Positions 1 through 9,480 of a stretch of DNA of 15,627 bases are shown here, piece by piece. Position numbers and translations under genes: made by a program. The notes beneath the pieces are model-generated. The model ran no database searches. It had not been told where the DNA came from and worked only from the letters and a program-made list of their open reading frames with translations. The DNA lies in the NCBI GenBank assembly GCA_001687465.1, contig LVLI01000165.1, positions 64,001 through 79,627 of the forward strand, given 5' to 3'. Position 1 is the stretch's first letter. Every line of letters starts with the position of its first letter. Source of the DNA: Halocafeteria seosinensis (lineage: Eukaryota; Sar; Bigyra; Bicosoecida).

Positions 1-599
1 TGTATCTTCCGGTGTCAAATTCTTATGTCACGTGCACTGTCATGCTCACTCCATGCATTGGGCTCACCGGGAAACATATCCACCGACGTTCGACCCTACC
101 AACTTTGAGCCAATTATTTATGGTGACAGTGAAAGATGCATTATAATCATGGTTGCATGGAGATTTGCCATTTGTCAGTGTTTGTTCTAAGCCTATTGTT
201 TGTAGGAATATGCTGACGAAAAAAGCGAATAGTATATCCACGGACTTGACCGGGTTTTTGCACCTAACTTGTATGCTACTTTGTACACCTTCATCTACAG
301 GTTCATGCTGGTTTCATAATATCCGTTTGTATGCGGTATGCTGGGCTGCGACCGACCAGTTTGCTTGCTTACTGTGTTTGTGGCTTACAGTGGTTGGGTT
401 GGTTTTGACTGTCAAACTTCCGCGCTTCCGATATAGTTAAGTCTCATAAAAGTTTGCTGTGTAGTACTTTACGTCCTCGTGTAATAATGGTAATGATGCC
501 GGTGGGGCATTTTCGTGCATATTGTCCATCTCTCCTTGCTTTTCGTCGTTCACTGATTGTTTGTCTTTGGGTTGCGCACGCGTGCAAGGAGCAAGAGCC
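1..599. other. Upstream flank, no gene called
   Basis: I see no conserved protein block on either strand. The open frames here (up to about 95 codons on + and 72 on -) have compositions rich in Cys, Leu, Trp and Thr and no recognisable motif. The last part should hold the promoter and 5' UTR of the DUF962 gene that starts at 600. No convincing TATA box was found. Confidence 0.5.
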
Positions 600-1438
600 A
601 TGTCTTCCCCGAAACCGGAGGCATCGGCCGATACGCTCTCCTGGAAGCGTCAATTCGCCCCCTTTGTGGTGGTTTTGATCGCCGTGGGGCTCTCTCAGTT
701 GCAAGAGCACTACCACCATGCTATTCGGAGGGCACCGGAGGGGGAGCAACATTACTTCCCGATCGTCGATTGGCTCAATTTACCCCCGGCGGACACAAAA
801 CCATACGCCACCTTCAGTGAATTTTATCCCCATTACCTCGAGGAGCATTCCAAACAGTCGACCAAGAGGCTACACTTTGTCGGAACCACTCTCATCATCG
901 CGGCGATGCTCTACAACCCAGGACTACTGTATGCCGCAGGAAGCGCAGGTATGGACAGTATCGACTAGACAACTCGTTACACGATTTATTCTATTTCCTG
1001 AACTGAGCAGCTCTAATGGGTTACACTATATTCCCTTATTTACGATGGTTGAGTACTGGTGTACCGGAAGGAATCATAGTATTGGGCACGTTTCTCGTTG
1101 TGGCATGGATGCGGACAGGGAGCTGGAAACTGGCGCTGCTCTTACCATTGTACGGCTTCACTTTTTAGATTTGAAGTGAAGGCTACTTGTATATATATTA
1201 ATGCCTGGCACTGTGGTATTGCTTACTCGACAGATGTGGATATGGATTCGCATGGGTGGGACATTTCATGTTTGAACAAAACCGACCAGGTAGGTGAATC
1301 CCAAGATTCAAGCGTGTATGATCTAACACATCTTCTTCTGTGGCTACAGCTACATTCATATATCCCACGTTTTCTCTATTTGGGGACTTTACGATGTGGT
1401 ACCAGATGATGACAAACACGAATGGGCTCCATATCTAA
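600..1438 (+). CDS. DUF962 / Mpo1-like membrane protein, four exons
   Basis: Exons are 600-948, 1011-1149, 1234-1289 and 1350-1438, giving 210 residues. The introns are 62, 84 and 60 nt, start GTATGG, GTACGG and GTAGGT, and end in CAG. The splices are fixed by conserved blocks: SEFYPHYLEEHS (73-84), KRLHFVGT (89-96), GYGFAWVGHFMFEQNRPATF (165-184, rebuilt across two junctions) and YPTFSLFGDF (186-195). These are hallmarks of the DUF962 family. Yeast Mpo1, an ER iron-dependent dioxygenase of fatty-acid alpha-oxidation, is the characterised member. Conserved His83, His92 and His173 are candidate metal ligands. Hydrophobic segments lie near 20-31, 94-112, 135-149 and 157-176. Start ATG 600 is the first ATG in this frame; the open frame begins shortly upstream without one. 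The gene converges on the large CG-1 gene. Family assignment is firm; enzymatic activity is inferred. Confidence 0.9.
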
Positions 1439-1442
1439 TAAA
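1437..1442 (+). terminator. Poly(A) signal AATAAA overlapping the stop codon
   Basis: The last two bases of the TAA stop (1436-1438) of the DUF962 gene are the first two bases of a perfect AATAAA. If used, the 3' UTR would be very short, which fits the 75-bp gap to the convergent stop at 1514. Confidence 0.45.
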
Positions 1443-1513
1443 TGAGCTAAAAATGCACACATATTACATGATAACGTGTATTTGACTCGTTCTAAAACCA
1501 GTACCGTCACTGG

Positions 1514-4500
1514 CTAGGCAATTTCCGTTTCTGGATGAGGCGTAGAGTGCTGTGAGAGCATATCGGCGAAGACACGTTCAAGCCTTTGTAATCTTGGAGA
1601 ATTAGGTGCAGGATCATTTCTCCAATTCCAAGCTTCACGATCTGACGCGCGTATACCGGCTTCAACATCGGAGTGGTGCTTGCTTGAAGACGGGGGAGGG
1701 GGTGGTGTAGGGGGCCGTTCTCGGTTTTCGGATAAATGTAAGTCCTCCATTTCTTGAGCCATCTTCCTCTGCAGTCTTTCTGCAAATTCAGCAGCTTCCT
1801 CTTTCCATTGAGCCTGTTCCGTGGATACATCTTCCGCTCGGTTTACCGACGTATCTACTGAAGGCCACATGTGCCTCGGTTTAGTTCTGTTTCGGCTACG
1901 TTGCATCTGTGAGTCTATTTCGTCCCATTCATTCCCACCGATCCAAAGCCGATCGTCTGATCCCCATACCCCGGGCATCCATTCAATTGCCCCACCCGCA
2001 TCAACCTCGAGGCCTTCATCCCGCTGGCTTCCGCTACGCCCTCTTGAAGAATTCTCATCACTTCGTAGCATATCTTGCCACTGGTTAACTGCTCGCGCGT
2101 ATGTACCACCACTGCTCTCGCGGGATGAGGATTTCTTCATACTCCTTTGGCTATGAGAATGGGGAATGCGATTGCGACTCTCGGTTTGCCTGCTAACGCT
2201 TTGCGGGATAAAGCGCCCATATTTATCCTTTGGACGGTGAACGGACGGTGCATTACCAACTCCGACAACATCAGCGGCAGTTTTCTCTTCTGAAGTACCG
2301 CTTCTCTGCCTTGGAATGTTCTCCCTCGAACCACTCCGTCTATTCCCTCGAGAACTTGCAGGAGGGGGAGGATAGAAGCCAACATCAGAGCCATCACGAG
2401 ATGAACTCCGAGGAGTTGAAGGAGCCCCTTCTCGTTTGGAGGCTTGAGCGTTGTTTGTTTTTACTTTCGAAGTAACACGGCTATAGTCAGTTCTGGGTGG
2501 TTTGTTGTAAATAACCCGCGCACCACCTCCAGGCTTTTCCTCGCCGAAGGCCACGAACCCCTCGCCCTTTTCTTTCTCAGAGTCGTAAATCTCAGGACGC
2601 GTTATTGTTTTGGGTTTCACGTTTGACCAGTCAAGCTTTTGAAATGACGGAGTCTTCGTCTGTCTCTTCAAGAATCGCTGATTTTGTGAACCTTGGGCGG
2701 CCGTATTCACTTTCTGTCCATAGCCGCTGCTACGGACATCCGTTTTCTGTTCTGGTGCCGCTTCCTCGTCGGCTGAAGACCGCAAACATCTCTGAAGTCG
2801 CAGGTGAGTTAATAGCAATGGGTGTGGTGGAATTAGGCGATATCGAAGGAACAGCTCTCCGCGAGCGTAGTCCCCACTCTTTCCACCCTGTAAAGGAACC
2901 CAAGCTTCACCATCTGTCCCACCGTATACGTTGTCATTGTCGAACGGTGTCAAAGCCTTATTTAGGCGCGAAACTTCTTTTGGAAACCCTATTGCGGGTT
3001 TCGGCTTTTGCAACGGCTGATTTCGAACTTCCTCTAAGTGCTCCTTCATACGGCAGCTTTTCATTATATCGTTTATCATCACTTCGCCGCATCCGAGAAA
3101 AGTATCCTTCGTAAATCTGTCTGAGTCTTGGATTTCAAAATATATTCCAAATCCATTCCAGTCAAGATCGCAAAAACACTCTACAGGATTATGAGACGTG
3201 TACTGCGGAGGGTCTTCCGTGCTCTCATGTCCCTGTATGTCAGTACTATCTTGCTTGCATGATTTTAGGGAACTATTCAGTTTCTGGATCTCTTCCTCTA
3301 ACGAGGGTTTTCCCCGCTTCTTATGCAAATCCTCTTCGACCTCATTGGCTGCTTTTACCGGTATCGTTAATATCTTTGTGCTGTGCCACTCAGGATTTAG
3401 AGTCCCTGAAACCACTCCCGTATCAAACCGCCTACTGATCACTTGCCGCGACGTCGACGTGCCATCGCTGCGCTGCTTGTGTAGTTTCTTCATCAAGCAA
3501 ACTGAGACAAAAGCGTCGCGGGAACCTGGCTCTTTTGGCTTGAACATAACTGGCTTTTGGTCAGCGTCCGATTGCTGACTGGCCATACCCGGTCCAGCAG
3601 AAGGAACATTGGGGTCACTACTATTCTGTTTCAAATTCCGCGCTTGGACTATTTCCAAGACTAGTCTCCATTTACCAGACTCCTGTAGTCCCTTTGATAT
3701 TCCTGACGCTTGAACGTTCCTTTTCTTGTTGTTTTTATTTTTCCAAGGCTTGTCGCTATCATCATTGGGCCTACCGCCAGACTCTGTGGCACTACCCCTG
3801 GATCCGGAGGATTGTTTCTTCAAGTTTGCTTCTCGTACTCTTCTTCCGTAATCCATCGCACGCTTACCTAGGGCACCACCCTTTAGAGTACTCTTTTGTC
3901 CTTGAGAAACCTGCTTCTTCGGTATCCTCTCAGCCTTTTGCCCGTTTGCCCTTAGTGCTTCACGCTCGGCAGCTGTGGCTTCGACAGCACTGCCGGTTCG
4001 CTGTGCAATCCGGCGTAACTTGAGCCATTCCTGCGCAGCAGCAGTAGAATTTCCATTTCCAGTGACGTCCGAGAGTTCTTTTACTGCCGAGCGCACTTGC
4101 ATTTGAAGTTGCCTCCGAAACGTTTGAGATGTCGCGTCATCTTCCTCGTTCTCTTCAAAGTCTTGCAGCTCTTTTTGAGCGTCTTTGATCTGCCTAGCTA
4201 GATTGAGGACACGTTTTGTTCTAAAGAGAGCTCTAATTTGGTGACCACGTAGTAGCGCCAGTAGAAGAGTGGCTTGTGGAACAGGAAAAGTGGCATTCGG
4301 CAAACCTTCATCTTCTGTCACAAACGAACCTGCTTGTCTTTCCTCAGTACTTTGGACCCCATGAGCCTGGTGTAGTTGCCGCATATAAGCAAGGAAATCC
4401 TCGTTTTTCGATGAATGTTCTTCTCCACTACTCTCTGGTACCATGGCTTGCTCCTTACCATGGTGCTCTGGAACACTTCCCATCACTGGGGGGTTATAGT

Positions 4501-7500
4501 AATGTTGTTGCTCACTGGCCACTCCGTAAGATGACTGCGGGGGATAAGCGTTATATTGCTGGACAGGTGGCTCGTCCAGACTCCGCAAATTCGTGCTGAC
4601 ATGATTTTCGTAAACATTAGGAGGCATCGGAGGTCGCCCTGGAACGCTCTTCAGTTCGCTACCTAACGCGTACGATCGCTCACCAGAACGCTGAACCCCA
4701 CTCCAGAGGAAATCACCACCAAGAGAAGCCCGAACGCTGGAATGAACACCATAGTGCTCATCACTAGAAGACGAGTATTCTTCCTCATTTTGATTTTCTT
4801 CTGTCGGTGAGTGTTCATTCGTTTCACTTTCCCCACCCTGATCGTCGCTGCCAGGATTTTTCTTTTTTCTCGACTTACGCTTCTCTGACTCTTTCGAGCG
4901 ATGACGGCCGGAATACCGGGAAGAATGTTTTCGCTTTTTGTGCTGTGAATGTCTTCGCCTCTTCCGCGTCTCCCTCTTTCTACTCTTTTTACGTCCTTTC
5001 TTTGTCCTGCTTCCCCGAGAACTACGAGGACTATCAGACGAGCTATCCGACTCACCCGATCTACTTCCTCCGCGTCGGTGTTTGTTCCTTCTATGAGACT
5101 GTACATCGTCTCGTGTTGTTCCCGATCGCGCGGTGACAACAGCGTCACTTTCAACTACGGAAGAATTTATAGCCGAAGCAATCGGTGGAGCCGCATCAGC
5201 TTGTTGCTGTTCTCCTGTTTGCATTGCAAATTCTTTAAAGTCTCTCTCACGTTCGCTTCCATTATGAGATAAAGAAAATTGCATATATTCCCTTGATACA
5301 TTGGCACGATAAATTTCTGCTGCCGCGGCAGCTTCGTTGCCTTCTTTCCACAGTTGCATCGCTCTCGTAAATGCTTCAATACTGGTATTACTGGCTTCCG
5401 GCTTTTCCGGATTGACAATAGATTCGTTGACTACGTTGCGCACTTGTGTTGAAACCTGTGAAGTAGTCTCCTGCATCGACTTCATACCTACATAGCCAGG
5501 CAGGGACGAACTCGAATCGTCTGGTTGCCCGCTACCCTCTGTTTCTACCCCTATGCTCCGCAAGCTGCGTTGGCGTTCTTCTTCAGCATTATCTATGCTG
5601 GAAGAATGCTCCTCATGTTCTCTTTGGGGTGATTCCTGTCTCATCTGCACCCCTGCAGCTACCATCCCGTCACTACTCACCGCAGGCTCGTTCTCCTTCC
5701 CGGAAGAGTGCTCCTCTCCTTCTTGGTGCTGTTCCATCGAGCCCTTCGAAAGCATGTGTTTAGCACCTCTGGTTTCACGAGAATACTCATGCGGACTCTC
5801 GCCATCCAGCGGGATGGAGCTCTCATCTGAGCCTTGAGAGCTCTCGTCAAAGCTTAGTCGCGGAATTTCAGCAACCCTGCTTTCAGCATGGACTCTTTGT
5901 TCCTGTGTGAGGCGTTTAGATCCTTTCCGTTTCAGGGATTTCTTTGAGGATGGCCCCTCAGTATTCTGAGACTTCAATTCGTCCACTTTTCTATTCGGAT
6001 CAACGGCAAGTGGTAGGTCGTCATCCTCTTCGGCTTCCGGCTGCTCAGATGGGACTGTTTTTCTGCCAGTGGTAGGAGAGGTTCGGTATTGAGGTGGGTT
6101 TATATCATATAAGTACTGGACTAGCCAAATAGAAGGCCGTTCAACAGGGTATAAACAGTAGGCTCGTCTTTGTAAACCCTCGATAGAGTACGCATGAGAC
6201 CATTCGACAAGAACTTGAATGTCGTTCTCATCATTCCCATCAGGTGATACAGAGTCGATAACCGCGCAGCAGCGAGCGGAGGCATCATCACCGTTGACGC
6301 AGCGCTTCGAAGTCTGTTGGGGACTATCTTCCCGATGAAGAAGTTTATACGTATGTCCATCTTGCCTCCAGCCACCAAGCCGCTTCTCATCGACGATGAA
6401 TAACGACCCGCTATCTGGCTGAAGAGGAGGTCCTACAGGACCAACTGCGTCGTAAATTATATCCGCTGCTTTCTGAGCTCTGAATCTCAAGAAGTATGCT
6501 ATACTCTCTGCAAACGAATGTCCCCGTTAAACACTACGACAGGTTGTAAAACAATTAGCGAGCAATCAGGTGGCAACGGAGTCTACTTACCCAAGGAGAG
6601 CCACTGCTCCCGTGCAATCTCGACGAGTTCAGAGAAATACATAGGCAGCCACCCGTCTTCTGCACTGTCTTCATCATTCTCATCGAACGAACCTTCGCTT
6701 CTCTCCTCACTCTCTGTGTAACTTTCCCCTTCTTCTGTTTCCACATCCACTTCTGTCGTATCAGCAAGTTGCATAAACTCTGTGTTTTCGCCACCACTAA
6801 AATGCTTATTGGGCATGTACTCCAGCTGTTCTAGGTATCGGTCAACATCCTTTTTTATAAAGTCCATGCCATTATCGTCCTCCTGCAAGCTACCAAACTT
6901 TTCGTTCCAATGTTTCTTTTCCTCTGTATGGGGTTGAGATCCATGGGGTTGAAGCTGACGACTGTAGGTGTGTGAGTCGTCCCTGTCTGCTTCTTGGTCG
7001 TACAACGCTTGCCAATACTCTTCCCCACTTATGTGCTGAAGTAGTTGCCCCTTCATCTCATCCGCCCCATATACATCACCTTTCTTCCTGTAGATATCTC
7101 CTTGAGGAACGTGTAGCTCTCGGTAAGAGGACGGTCTACCCATACCAGTAGAAGCTGCAGCCGCTGCTGCCGAGGCCGATGTCCTCCCTCTGCTTCCGTG
7201 ACTGGTACTATGATCATGCTGTAGGTCATGGAGGGATGACGATGATGACGAGAAAGACTCGTCATGGACATTCTGGGGACGTCCATAGGCTGCAGCGTCC
7301 AGCACATTCTCATCTTGCAAAGACGTGGCGACAGTTGCAGATGAGGGAGCCCTCCGTTGCTGCTGGTTTATGCCACTACTTGCACTGGTTGGCATCCCCA
7401 CGGCCTGCTGCATACCTTCGTTAACTCTCTGACTACCTCTTGCGGACGCCGGACTCCTTGGATAATTCGTAAATGAGCCAAATGGCTGGTCCAAAAGAGA

Positions 7501-7737
7501 GGCAGGCAAGTTTTTAGAACCCGATTTTCCGTGATTATGTTTCCCTGGCGATTTCTTCGGGGACCCTTTCCTTCCCTGCGGAAGTGCCGAGGACCCATGA
7601 AGGTTTTCGGAGCTGTATGGACGAGGTAGACCACGAGATGAGTGGTAAACACTGTGTTTTCCTCGATTTAAATCCCCTTCTTCATGGCTGTGAGCTCGAG
7701 AAAGGCTTCGTGGAGGCGGGGAAGACGATTTTCGCAT
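1514..7737 (-). CDS. CG-1 (CAMTA-type) DNA-binding domain plus C2 domain protein, two exons
   Basis: Exon 1 is 7737-6591 and exon 2 is 6507-1514, separated by an 83-nt GTAAGT...TTTGCAG intron; 2046 residues. ATG 7737 is preceded two codons upstream by an in-frame TGA. Residues 1-365 are low-complexity and end acidic. A CG-1-like domain spans about 375-518: REQWLSLESIAYFL across the splice, then PDSGSLFIVDEK, WRQDGHTYKL, LQRRAYCL and WLVQYLYDI. These match the CAMTA order of RWL..EI..IL, SGSLFL(F)DRK, RKDGHxWxxK, RRCYW and VHYLEV. A basic Ser/Arg/Lys tract lies at about 855-933. A helical, IQ-like segment with RGHQIRALFRTKR starts near 1136. A C2-like domain lies at about 1326-1608, with the loop DSDRFTKDTFLG (1510-1521) resembling calcium-binding loop 3. 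The C-terminus is disordered with a proline run. No TIG or ankyrin repeats were recognised, unlike classical CAMTAs. A nuclear regulator linked to calcium or lipid is an inference. Confidence 0.8.
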
Positions 7738-8046
7738 CGTTCAGCTATTGCTTCCAGTGATGAGGCACACAATGGGGATACTTATACTCGCCCCTCATCA
7801 TCATAAACCATGCGTAGACCTCTCTAATGGCCATTTAAAAGGGGATAAACGGTCGGCCCGGATCCGGGCCGAGCGCCCGGATGGCGTCCTGGTTTTCTGG
7901 TCTGCTGTATGGTACACTGCATATGCAAATACGATGAATAGTGGTCAAAATATGCGCAAAATTGATGTGTATCTAGCCGGTAGTGGTACTTGAATGAATA
8001 TAGCTTTTGTGATTGCTATGAAATCGAGTATGGCGTGTTTGTGAAG
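7738..8046. promoter_or_regulatory. Divergent promoter region between the CG-1/C2 and F-box genes
   Basis: The two start codons face away from each other across 309 bp, so both promoters must lie here or overlap the genes. The stretch holds an AT-rich ATTTAAAA-type motif at 7833-7840, usable as a TATA-like element in either direction. It is followed closely by a GC-rich block with a perfect palindrome at 7853-7872. No coding-like frame was recognised. Promoter function is inferred from position. Confidence 0.5.
7853..7872. repeat. Perfect 20-bp GC-rich palindrome
   Basis: The 20 bases TCGGCCCGGATCCGGGCCGA read the same on both strands. The block CCCGGAT recurs just downstream at about 7876-7882. 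It is placed in the middle of the divergent intergenic region, 115 bp from one start codon and 174 bp from the other, as expected for a dimeric transcription-factor site. It could also be chance in a GC-rich patch. Confidence 0.6.
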
Positions 8047-9423
8047 ATGCCATCGTCGAAGCTTTCTTCGTATGAATATGCGCAGTATTGCGTGTATCAG
8101 GGTCTTTGCCAACGGAGTACGGGTCACTCTCGACCATTTTTCGTGCCCATCTGGGCGCATGCCCCAGAGGAGGATTTAGAGACTGTCTTACAGCACTCAT
8201 GGCACCGTCGACTGAGCCCCGCTGACCACGATTTCCCTTGTTTTATTCAAGAACGCGATGATGGGACTTTTCCACCGATTGTATTCATCGAGATTGATGG
8301 AGTCCAACAGTTAGAACGGCTGGAACAAGCGTCGGGCCAATCGGGAGAGGATGTCGACATGGAACCAAGTCGATTCCTAGTCGTCAGTACAGTAATCTTT
8401 TCAAAGAATCTCTTTATTCATGCCATGCTGTCCAAAGACACGAATATGAAGGACGTCATTCGTTTCCCCGCCCGTCAGGAGCATGATGCAAGCAGTAGTG
8501 GTGCCCATCAGGCGATTTCTTCTTCCGCATCCTCTTTGAGTCAGGAGAGCTTTACGGTCGACCTAGCACACCTCGAGTACGAGAAAACATTTACAGTACG
8601 AATCCCCGTCCGGGAGACGTTGGTCAAGAAGACACATCTTCAGGAAGTGTCCAATGCTCGTAATAAAGGCCCGAATCAAGAGCATCAAAGTTTGTCGGAC
8701 ACGGCGAAACAACTGCTAGCAATGGAGAAACTCATTGCGCAGACAGTGCGCTCAAGAGTTTTCTTCCCGATCCTTGAATACCGAGGTGCAATCGTGCCTA
8801 CCTTATCGGGTGTCGGAAACGACCTCCAAATGCATGTTTTAAGTTTTTTAACGATTAAGGACCTTTGCACAGTGGCTTGTGTGTGTAAACAGCTTCGGAT
8901 GTCCGTCAACTCCGAGGACATTTGGTCAGCAAAGAAGAATGAATTGGAACAGTATGGTCTCCCTCGACAAGGTTTCTCGAGTGGGCAAAACAACAGTACT
9001 GGAAGGCAAATTCCAATTAAAGAGTCCTGGGTGCAGCCTCGGAAGGAGTGCGCAATGGAATTGAACAAGAAAAGAAGGAAAGACCCTACACAGGTGGCCT
9101 GGGAGGAAGGACTTCGAGGAAGTGAATACCACCGTCAACAGCGGGGACCGCTTGAGGGATTTCAGCCGCAGTTCGAGCCCATCTACGGACCGTATCCTCA
9201 TCAACCAGGGCAAGGAACAGGGCCATTGCCTCATGTTGAAGGTCGTGGAGGAGGCTTGCTTGTCGGAGGCCCCAGAGGTGCAATGCCTGATGACGATCTT
9301 TTCCTGCGTGGAGGACAAGGACGAGGGAGAGGGCGGCGAGGAAGAGGTGGTGGCGGCGGAGGGATGTTTGGGCGTGGAGGCGGAGGTGGCATGTTTGGTT
9401 TTGGTGGAGATGAGTTTATTTAA
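8047..9423 (+). CDS. F-box protein with FBXO7/PI31-like proline- and glycine-rich tail
   Basis: Single exon, 458 residues. The first in-frame ATG is 8047; the frame is open a little further upstream but without ATG. An F-box is seen at about 255-305: LQMHVLSFLTIKDLCTVACV, followed by CKQLRMSV and the closing DIW typical of F-boxes. F-box proteins bind Skp1 and bring substrates to SCF ubiquitin ligases. After it come WVQPRKECAMELNKKRRK and a tail with FEP (376-378), Pro/Gly-rich sequence, DDDLF (415-419), RG repeats, and two GGGGMFG units to the end. The order F-box, basic linker, FDP-like motif, PG-rich, DD-hydrophobic resembles the C-terminal half of FBXO7 and the tail of proteasome regulator PI31. 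The N-terminal 250 residues match neither the ubiquitin-like nor the FP domain of FBXO7 that I can recognise. F-box call is good; FBXO7 kinship is moderate. Confidence 0.75.
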   Translation: MPSSKLSSYEYAQYCVYQGLCQRSTGHSRPFFVPIWAHAPEEDLETVLQHSWHRRLSPADHDFPCFIQERDDGTFPPIVFIEIDGVQQLERLEQASGQSGEDVDMEPSRFLVVSTVIFSKNLFIHAMLSKDTNMKDVIRFPARQEHDASSSGAHQAISSSASSLSQESFTVDLAHLEYEKTFTVRIPVRETLVKKTHLQEVSNARNKGPNQEHQSLSDTAKQLLAMEKLIAQTVRSRVFFPILEYRGAIVPTLSGVGNDLQMHVLSFLTIKDLCTVACVCKQLRMSVNSEDIWSAKKNELEQYGLPRQGFSSGQNNSTGRQIPIKESWVQPRKECAMELNKKRRKDPTQVAWEEGLRGSEYHRQQRGPLEGFQPQFEPIYGPYPHQPGQGTGPLPHVEGRGGGLLVGGPRGAMPDDDLFLRGGQGRGRGRRGRGGGGGGMFGRGGGGGMFGFGGDEFI

Positions 9424-9474
9424 TCACTTGTAGCATCCACTATCGACGACCCGTTTCGCCATACTAGATGTATC

Positions 9475-9480
9475 TTTATT
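9475..9480 (-). terminator. Poly(A) signal AATAAA spanning the homoserine dehydrogenase stop
   Basis: On the minus strand the last codon GAA, stop TAA and next base A form AATAAA. This is the second gene in the window whose stop codon lies inside a canonical hexamer. The convergent F-box stop is only 52 bp away, so a short 3' end would help keep the transcripts apart. Confidence 0.4.

Noticed and set aside
89-101. GTTCGACCCTACC, resembling a tRNA T-loop
   Set aside because: No matching acceptor, D or anticodon stems were found around it.
153-440. 95-codon plus-strand open frame
   Set aside because: Composition is Cys/Leu/Trp-rich and unlike the real genes here, and no domain or splice signals support it.
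2605-3114. 169-codon plus-strand open frame
   Set aside because: It is antisense to the C2-like region of a well-supported coding exon and shows no motif.
4663-5154. 163-codon minus-strand open frame overlapping the CG-1/C2 exon in another frame
   Set aside because: It lies in the Ser/Arg-rich part, where codon bias opens alternative frames, and it has no conserved motif.
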